Source: Acetobacter okinawensis JCM 25146 (GTDB lineage: Bacteria > Pseudomonadota > Alphaproteobacteria > Acetobacterales > Acetobacteraceae). From it: DNA of 64,000 bases. The notes under the pieces are model-generated. The model was given only the letters and a program-made list of their open reading frames with translations, did not search any database and was not told the DNA's origin. A program made the translations under genes and the position numbers. Below, piece after piece: positions 58,865-64,000 of the stretch (the first letter of the stretch is position 1; the number at the start of each line of letters is the position of its first letter). The stretch spans positions 124,001-188,000 of the forward strand of contig NZ_BAJU01000001.1 in the NCBI RefSeq assembly GCF_000613865.1, in the 5' to 3' direction.

Positions 58865-58899
58865 AAAAAAGCCTCGGTCTTGATGACCGAGGCTTTTTT
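58865..58899. terminator. Bidirectional intrinsic terminator
   Basis: AAAAAAGCCTCGGTC / GACCGAGGCTTTTTT with a five-base loop, 26 bases after the cold-shock gene and about 55 before the end of the convergent smpB. The A and T flanks make it work for both strands. One of the clearest terminators in the window. Confidence 0.95.
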
Positions 58900-58953
58900 A
58901 TGACTGCTCATGTAAGCCATAAAGAGTTTCGTTATATGGGCTGGGCTTGGGGG

Positions 58954-59451
58954 TTAGTAGTCGCCCTTGCCCTTGTTACGGATCAGACGGGCTTTGTCGC
59001 GCTGCCAGTCCCTGTCGGCTACTGCCTGGCGTTTATCAACGCTTTTTTTGCCAACACCCAGACCAAGGGTTACTTTGGCCAGTCCCCGGTCATTAAAGTG
59101 GATGTCCAGCGGCACAAGGGTTGCCCCCTGCTTGGCAATTGCCCCCATAAATTTTTGCGCCTGTTTGCGGTGCATGAGCAATTTACGAGGTGCGCGCGAG
59201 TCAAAGCGTGAGAGAACCCCGCCCTGATACTCTGGGATATAGCTGTTAAACAGCCAGAGTTCACCGTTGCGTTCACCTGCAAAAGCTTCGCCAATCGTCG
59301 CACGACCAAGGCGCAGGCTTTTAACTTCCGGCCCTTTGAGCACAAGCCCGGCTTCTACAGTTTCCTTTATGGTATAGTTGAAGCGCGCTTTGCGATTTTG
59401 CGCGACCATACCATGGGAGATCATGGTGCTTTTGGTGGATTTTCCAGACAT
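58954..59451 (-). CDS. smpB: SsrA-binding protein
   Basis: Partner of tmRNA in rescue of stalled ribosomes. 165 residues: VAQNRKARFNYTIKETVEAGLVLKGPEVKSLRLGRA, GELWLFNSYIPEY, RKLLMHRKQ, and a basic C-terminal tail DRDWQRDKARLIRNKGKGDY. ATG 59451 used; a start at the M of MISHGMVAQ is possible. Two bases after dapA, a usual alphaproteobacterial pair. No tmRNA gene seen in the window. Confidence 0.95.
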   Translation of the reverse strand: MSGKSTKSTMISHGMVAQNRKARFNYTIKETVEAGLVLKGPEVKSLRLGRATIGEAFAGERNGELWLFNSYIPEYQGGVLSRFDSRAPRKLLMHRKQAQKFMGAIAKQGATLVPLDIHFNDRGLAKVTLGLGVGKKSVDKRQAVADRDWQRDKARLIRNKGKGDY

Positions 59452-59453
59452 GA

Positions 59454-60343
59454 TCAGCCCAGAAGCCCGACATCAACCAGCGCTTGCCGGACTTTCTGGC
59501 GGGACGCATCGGTTAGCGGGGCAAGTGGTAGGCGGCAGGTCTCGCCTGCCAGTCCCAGCAGGCTGGCGGCATATTTGGCCGGAGCGGGGTTGCTCTCGCA
59601 GAACAGCGTGTCATGGAGCGGGGTCAGGCGGTCCTGAATGGCAATTGCGTCCTGTGCCTGCCCTGCTTTCCATGCGGCCTGTACGGCAGCGCAAAGAGCG
59701 GGAGCAATGTTGGAGGTCACGCTAATGCAGCCATCTCCGCCTGCGGCCAGAAAAGCCACGGCCGTACCATCTTCACCAGAAAGCTGGTTAAAGGGCTTGT
59801 CCACGGCCTGACGGACCTGAAGGGGACGGAACAGATTTGCTGTTGCGTCCTTTACCCCCAGAATATTGGCATGCTTTGCGAGCCTGGCTGTGGTTTCCAC
59901 GCTGATGTCAACAATGGAGCGGCCCGGAATGTTGTACAAAATAACCGGAATGGAAACCGCATCAGCTATGGTCATGAAGTGCCGGTACAGCCCTTCCTGC
60001 GTGGGCTTGTTGTAATAGGGAGCGACCACCAGCGCTGCCGAGGCCCCAGCCTGTTCCGCATGGCGGGCAAGGTCAACAGCTTCGGACGTGCTGTTGGAGC
60101 CTGCCCCCGCAATAACCGGCACACGACCATTGGCAACTTTTATGGTGCGTTCCACAACCTCATGGTGCTCGCTGTGGGAGAGTGTGGGGCTTTCCCCCGT
60201 TGTGCCTACGGCACACAGCCCGGAGGTGCCCTCCTTGATCTGCCAGTCCACCAGTTTTTCAAACGAGACAAAATCCAGGCTGCCGTCCCGGTTCATCGGG
60301 TGATGAGTGCAGTGATGGAGCCGGAGAAGAATGTATGAGGCAT
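59454..60343 (-). CDS. dapA: 4-hydroxy-tetrahydrodipicolinate synthase, frameshifted at the start
   Basis: First committed step of the lysine and diaminopimelate pathway. The long frame begins internally (NRDGSLDFVSFEKLVDWQI). The true start is ATG 60343, MPHTFFSGSITALIT, which runs into a stop unless one C is added opposite GGG at 60298-60300 (ACCCGATG to ACCCCGATG), giving ITPMNRDGSLDF. Repaired length is about 296 residues. Catalytic features GTTGESPTLSHSEH, YNIPGRSIVDIS and the Schiff-base lysine in GVKDATANL are intact. Confidence 0.96.
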
Positions 60344-60354
60344 GGGGCAGTCAC

Positions 60355-61251
60355 TTATCCTGGAATGGCATCTGCGGGAGTGGAGTGTGGCGTGTCCTGC
60401 CCTTGGGTGGCGGCATAGCGCCGGAAGGGCGATTGTTGATACACGCCCAGAATTGTGGCGTTTTTGGAGAAAAATTCAAGTTCCGCCAGAGCTTTGCCCA
60501 GATGGGAATCGCTGGGGTGGCCTTCTACATCCATCAAAAAACGTGTGGCGGCAAATGTTTCACCCGTCATGTAGCTTTCCAGCCGGGTCATGTTTACGCC
60601 GTTGGTGGCAAATCCCCCTAGTACCTTATAGAGGGCGCCGGGGCTGTTTTGCACGCTGAATAGCAGCGTGGTCATGGTGTGTGGCGTGTTGGGCTCAGGC
60701 TCTTGGGGCGTGCGGGCGGTAATGTAAAAGCGCGTGGTGTTGTGGGAGGCATCTTCCACATTGCGTTGTAGAATTTCCAGCCCATACAGTTCTGCGGCCA
60801 AGGCGGAGGCAACTGCGGCCTCTTCGGGCTTTTGCCAGAGCGCCACCAGTTCTGCAGCCCCTGCTGTGTCAAATTCCGTGACCGGGGTCAGGTTATGGTT
60901 TTTGAGCAGATTGCGTATCTGGGCCATGGCAACGGGGTGCGTATGCACACGGCGGATCTGCTCCATGCGGGTGCCCGGCACAACCAGCAGGCAGTGTTCA
61001 ACACGCTGGAAATGTTCGCCAATAATATGCAGCCCCGATGCGGGGAGGAGCGAATGAATGTCTGGCACACGGCCTGCCAGACTGTTCTCGCACGCCAGCA
61101 TGGCCTGTTCTGCACGTCCGGTATGAACGGCATCTATGGCGTCTGCAAAACTGTGGCATGGCAGTGTTGTCCAGCCCGGGCGTGCTGCGCGGCAGGCCAT
61201 ATCGGAGTAGGCTCCATGCATGCCCTGAAAGGCGATAACTTTGTCCATCAT
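60355..61251 (-). CDS. pheA: Prephenate dehydratase
   Basis: Converts prephenate to phenylpyruvate for phenylalanine synthesis. 298 residues: FQGMHGAYSDMA at the start, the catalytic DASHNTTRFY (TTR) region near 175, then a C-terminal ACT regulatory domain (LLFSVQNSPGALYKVLGGFATNGVNMTRLES) expected to bind phenylalanine. No chorismate mutase domain. Starts five bases after the kdsB stop and lies upstream of dapA on the same strand. Confidence 0.95.
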   Translation of the reverse strand: MMDKVIAFQGMHGAYSDMACRAARPGWTTLPCHSFADAIDAVHTGRAEQAMLACENSLAGRVPDIHSLLPASGLHIIGEHFQRVEHCLLVVPGTRMEQIRRVHTHPVAMAQIRNLLKNHNLTPVTEFDTAGAAELVALWQKPEEAAVASALAAELYGLEILQRNVEDASHNTTRFYITARTPQEPEPNTPHTMTTLLFSVQNSPGALYKVLGGFATNGVNMTRLESYMTGETFAATRFLMDVEGHPSDSHLGKALAELEFFSKNATILGVYQQSPFRRYAATQGQDTPHSTPADAIPG

Positions 61252-61256
61252 GGCCT

Positions 61257-61988
61257 TTATGCTCCAAGCAGGCGGCGTGCCCGTTCCAGATCCTGTGGTG
61301 TATCAACCCCAAATGGCGCGATTGCAATACGTGCACAACCAATGCGCATACCATTTTCCAGCGCACGGAGTTGTTCCAGACTTTCGCGTTTTTCCAACCC
61401 GGACGGAGGGAGTTGGACAAAGCGCGCAAGAGCGGTGCGCCGCCAGCCATACAGGCCCACATGGTGCCATAGGGGCCCCGGCCCCCATGGAATGGGTTGG
61501 CGGGAAAAATAAAGGGCTGGGGTTTGTTGCGCGTCAGGTGCAAAATGGCAGGCGACCTTGACTACGGAAGATGCGTTTTTCTCTTCTTCCGAGGTAATGG
61601 GCGCAACAAGGGTGCCTATGTCAAACGCCGGGTTGTTCATGACCTTGCTAACCTCATGCAAGGTCTGTGGTGCAAGCGTAGGTAGATCCCCCTGTAGGTT
61701 GATGATGGTGCTGTACTGCCCGCGCGGGTCAATACTCTGCACAGCCTGCCACACCCGGTCCGAGCCAGATGGCAGGTCTGCATCGGTCAGCACGGCTGTT
61801 CCTTTGGCGGCGGTCACGGCCTGACATATCTCTGTGTCAGCGGATGCAACCACCACAGGGCCAATGTCGGCTTTAAGCGCGGCTTCAAGCACATGCACGA
61901 TCATGGGGCGTCCGGCTATGTCGGCCAGAGGCTTGCCGGGGAGCCTTGTAGAGGCAAGTCTGGCGGGGATGACAACAAGGGGCGGCAT
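61257..61988 (-). CDS. kdsB: 3-deoxy-manno-octulosonate cytidylyltransferase
   Basis: Activates Kdo as CMP-Kdo, the donor for WaaA encoded at 44.5 kb. 243 residues: VIPARLASTRLPGKPLADIAGRPMIVHV nucleotide-binding start, VLTDADLPSGSDRVWQA and QGDLPTLAPQTL. kdsB-pheA order with a divergent cytochrome c gene is a common alphaproteobacterial arrangement. Confidence 0.96.
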   Translation of the reverse strand: MPPLVVIPARLASTRLPGKPLADIAGRPMIVHVLEAALKADIGPVVVASADTEICQAVTAAKGTAVLTDADLPSGSDRVWQAVQSIDPRGQYSTIINLQGDLPTLAPQTLHEVSKVMNNPAFDIGTLVAPITSEEEKNASSVVKVACHFAPDAQQTPALYFSRQPIPWGPGPLWHHVGLYGWRRTALARFVQLPPSGLEKRESLEQLRALENGMRIGCARIAIAPFGVDTPQDLERARRLLGA

Positions 61989-62099
61989 GGATCAGCTTGC
62001 TCCAAAAGACAGCGCGGCTTATAGCCGTGGAAAAGCGCCGGGCAGTCTAGAAAAGCTGCACTGCAAACGCAACCAGTGATAAACAGGGCGGTCGTGCGG

Positions 62100-62615
62100 A
62101 TGGATGGCAGGTTCGTGAACAGGGTGGCGGTCTCGGTTCTGCTGAGCGCTGTTGCCATGGGGGGCGCACTGGCGGTGGCCGGCTCCGTTGTGCCGGATAC
62201 AGCACCTGCCACGCTGGCTTTCCGGCTTCCTGACCAGCAGGCAGTCACCATTGCGCCGTTTATGGTGCGTGCCAGTTCTGCCCATGGTGGGCAGCTGGTG
62301 CGCCATATCTGCGCGCAATGCCACGCCCTTGCCGCTGGAGGAGAGGGTGCGGGGCCTGTTCTGGCTGATGTGGTCGGCCGTACTGTCGCCTCCCTTCCCG
62401 GCTATGCTTATTCTGCCGCGTTGCGCCAGCATGGTGCTCAGGTCTGGGATGATCAGAGGCTGTCCGACTGGCTGACGTCTCCTGCCCGTTATGCTGCGGG
62501 TACACGCATGTCTTTTGCCGGTTTGCCTGACCCGCAGGATAGAGCCGATGCAATTGCTTACCTGCATACGCTACACACCCCCTCCCCCACGCCAATAACA
62601 GGAGAGAACCGATGA
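62100..62615 (+). CDS. Membrane-anchored c-type cytochrome
   Basis: About 171 residues from ATG 62100 (an earlier GTG at 62076 is possible). One N-terminal signal or anchor helix, then a single heme-binding CAQCH (CxxCH), a GPVLADVVGRTVASLPGY segment and the sixth-ligand Met in RMSFAGLPDPQDRADAIAYLHTL. It resembles CycM-type cytochromes that shuttle electrons to terminal oxidases. Divergent from kdsB. Confidence 0.9.
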   Translation: MDGRFVNRVAVSVLLSAVAMGGALAVAGSVVPDTAPATLAFRLPDQQAVTIAPFMVRASSAHGGQLVRHICAQCHALAAGGEGAGPVLADVVGRTVASLPGYAYSAALRQHGAQVWDDQRLSDWLTSPARYAAGTRMSFAGLPDPQDRADAIAYLHTLHTPSPTPITGENR

Positions 62616-63406
62616 GCCTGTCGGGAATTGACCAATTTGTGGATGTCGCCACCATGCTGGCGGATGCGGCGCAAAGTGTTGTGCGGCCATGGTTCCGGCG
62701 TGGTGTGAATGTGGACAGCAAGCAGGACGCAAGCCCGGTGACGGTAGCAGACCGGAGTGCCGAGCGGGTGATGCGCGCCATACTGGCTGAACGCCTCCCC
62801 GACCACGGCGTGTTCGGGGAGGAGTTTGGTCAGGATAATGCCGGTGCGGACTACCAGTGGTTGCTGGACCCGGTGGATGGCACACGTGCGTTTGTAACCG
62901 GACGTCCGTTGTTTGGCACCCTGATCGCCCTTTTTTACAAAGGTGAGCCCATACTGGGGGTTCTGGACCAGCCAGTTCTGCAGGAGCGCTGGCTGGGGGT
63001 TAAGGGGCGGCAGACACTCTTTACCTCACCTTTGGGGGGAACTGCCCTGACCCGGCAGGGTGTGGCGCTGGAGGATGCTGAGATGTCCTGCACATCGCCC
63101 GAAATGCTTGAACTTGCTCCCCATGACCGCTGGCGACAGCTCAAGCAAAATGCACGCCGGATGACATGGGGCGGAGACTGTTACGCCTATGGTCTGCTCG
63201 CTATCGGGCAGATTGATCTGATCGCCGAATGTGACATGAACCCGTGGGACTGGGGCGCACTTGTGCCGATTGTACACGGTGCCGGTGGTGTCATGAGCGC
63301 ATGGGATGGCTCCCCTTTACGGCTTGATGGTGACCGTACGGTTCTTGCTGCGGGTTCTGCCTCCCTGCACAGTCAGGCTGTAGGGATACTGCGGGCGGAA
63401 CAGTAA
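62612..63406 (+). CDS. hisN: Histidinol-phosphatase (inositol-monophosphatase fold)
   Basis: 264 residues. Metal motifs FGEEFG, LLDPVDGTRAFVTGRPLFGTLIAL and the C-terminal MNPWDWGALVPIVHGAGG. The wording TRAFVTGRPLFGTLIAL matches HisN-type histidinol phosphatases of alphaproteobacteria better than the paralogue at 47744. Overlaps the cytochrome stop by four bases. Would perform the penultimate phosphatase step of histidine synthesis. Confidence 0.88.
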   Translation: MSLSGIDQFVDVATMLADAAQSVVRPWFRRGVNVDSKQDASPVTVADRSAERVMRAILAERLPDHGVFGEEFGQDNAGADYQWLLDPVDGTRAFVTGRPLFGTLIALFYKGEPILGVLDQPVLQERWLGVKGRQTLFTSPLGGTALTRQGVALEDAEMSCTSPEMLELAPHDRWRQLKQNARRMTWGGDCYAYGLLAIGQIDLIAECDMNPWDWGALVPIVHGAGGVMSAWDGSPLRLDGDRTVLAAGSASLHSQAVGILRAEQ

Positions 63407-63508
63407 GATTTATATAGGGCATATCGGCAAATTTGGGCGCGCAGACTATGCATTGGTCCAGTTTTGCGATAGGTCTGCGCTTCGGTACAACAGCGATGGT
63501 CAGTCCAA

Positions 63509-64000
63509 ATGAGCACGAGCACGCACCTGTCCCTCTCCAAGGACAAGATCCGTATTCTTCTGCTGGAGGGTATCCACGATAGTGCCGTCGCCCTTCTGAA
63601 GGCCTGTGGTTACGAGAATGTCGTACGCCATAAAGGGGCACTCGAGGGCGATGCGCTCAAACAGGCGCTGGAAGGTGTGCATATTGTCGGCATCCGCTCG
63701 CGCACGCAATTGACCAAAGAGGTCATTGAAGGTGCGGACCGCCTTATGGCCATCGGCTGTTTTTGCATTGGCACCAATCAGGTCGATCTGGAAACGGCAC
63801 GCCTGAACGGGATCCCTGTTTTCAACGCGCCTTACAGCAACACGCGTTCCGTGGCCGAACTGGTCATGGGCGAGATTGTTATGCTGATGCGCCGCATTTT
63901 CCCCCGCTCGGTCGAGTGCCATAAAGGGGCATGGACCAAGTCAGCAGCCAATAGCTGGGAAGTGCGTGGCAAAACCCTTGGTATTATTGGTTACGGCTCC
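63509..64000 (+). CDS. serA: D-3-phosphoglycerate dehydrogenase, N-terminal part
   Basis: First enzyme of phosphorylated serine synthesis, NAD-dependent. Cut by the right edge after 164 codons. The SerA pattern KIRILLLEGIHDSAVALLKACGYENV, VGIRSRTQLTKEVIE, FCIGTNQVDL and NAPYSNTRSVAELVMGEIVMLMRRI is that of the 400-residue E. coli type. The sequence ends inside the nucleotide-binding TLGIIGYGS. ATG 63509. Confidence 0.95.
   Translation, partial: MSTSTHLSLSKDKIRILLLEGIHDSAVALLKACGYENVVRHKGALEGDALKQALEGVHIVGIRSRTQLTKEVIEGADRLMAIGCFCIGTNQVDLETARLNGIPVFNAPYSNTRSVAELVMGEIVMLMRRIFPRSVECHKGAWTKSAANSWEVRGKTLGIIGYGS

Noticed and set aside
1-64000. Phase variation or programmed frameshifting as the cause of the broken genes
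   Set aside because: The runs involved are only two to five bases, too short for slipped-strand switching, and hit unrelated housekeeping genes. No slippery sequence with a stimulating structure was recognised.
1-64000. CRISPR arrays, prophage or complete insertion sequences
   Set aside because: No regularly spaced direct repeats, phage structural genes or intact transposase with terminal inverted repeats were seen.

Overview
The window comes from an alphaproteobacterium, most likely an acetic acid bacterium (Acetobacteraceae, Acetobacter-like). The basis is gene content and order. There is a DUF4167 gene after prfA/prmC, a tmk-holB-metG-tatD-MBL block, cysI flanked by DUF2849 and DUF934 genes, dapA-smpB, kdsB-pheA opposite a c-type cytochrome, and a membrane malate:quinone oxidoreductase. 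Almost everything is chromosomal housekeeping, with short intergenic gaps and many 1-4 base stop/start overlaps. No prophage, CRISPR array or complete insertion sequence was seen.

Layout. 1-4.2 kb: hisS (partial), prfA, a small exported protein on the other strand, prmC, DUF4167 and an elongator tRNA-Met. 4.2-9 kb: mlaD, uppP, an APC amino-acid permease, and a DedA protein with a membrane-anchored ATP-grasp enzyme. 9-17 kb, all plus strand: mltB, rlpA, a D,D-carboxypeptidase, tmk, holB, metG, tatD and an MBL hydrolase. 17-23 kb: a tandem UspA protein, pdxH, fabI, aroC, OsmC and mqo. 23-26 kb, minus strand: bioB-queE-queC-queD. 26-29.5 kb: DUF333 lipoprotein, yeiH divergent from a LysR regulator, and a PLP-dependent ammonia-lyase. 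29.6-35.5 kb: an AT-richer accessory stretch with a class A acid phosphatase behind a probable Pho box, a TonB receptor, a secreted glycerophosphodiesterase and a decayed 800 bp gap. 35.5-44.4 kb: the sulfate assimilation block cysH-cysD-cysNC-cysT-cysW-cysA-DUF2849-cysI-DUF934. 44.4-48.5 kb: waaA, lpxK, an LpxL-like acyltransferase and an inositol monophosphatase. 48.6-57.3 kb: a SYLF protein, then minus-strand mltG-fabF-acpP-fabG-fabD, ydcF, a methyltransferase, a signal-less OpuAC protein and a small unknown. 58-64 kb: a two-domain cold-shock protein, smpB-dapA, pheA-kdsB, cytochrome c, hisN and serA (partial).

The dominant oddity is about 20 frameshifts in about 15 genes, several of them essential (metG, holB, aroC, fabD, dapA, waaA). 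In most cases adding one base to an existing short run of G or C restores a full-length family-like protein. I read this as systematic single-base under-calling in the sequence, not as mass pseudogenisation. Coordinates of the affected genes therefore span all fragments, and the likely break is stated in each entry.

No clearly new biological system was found. The best leads are the Pho-box phosphatase / TonB receptor / phosphodiesterase trio, a 38-codon ORF with a strong ribosome binding site overlapping the start of the cold-shock gene, the DedA/ATP-grasp pair, and the signal-less betaine-binding domain protein.
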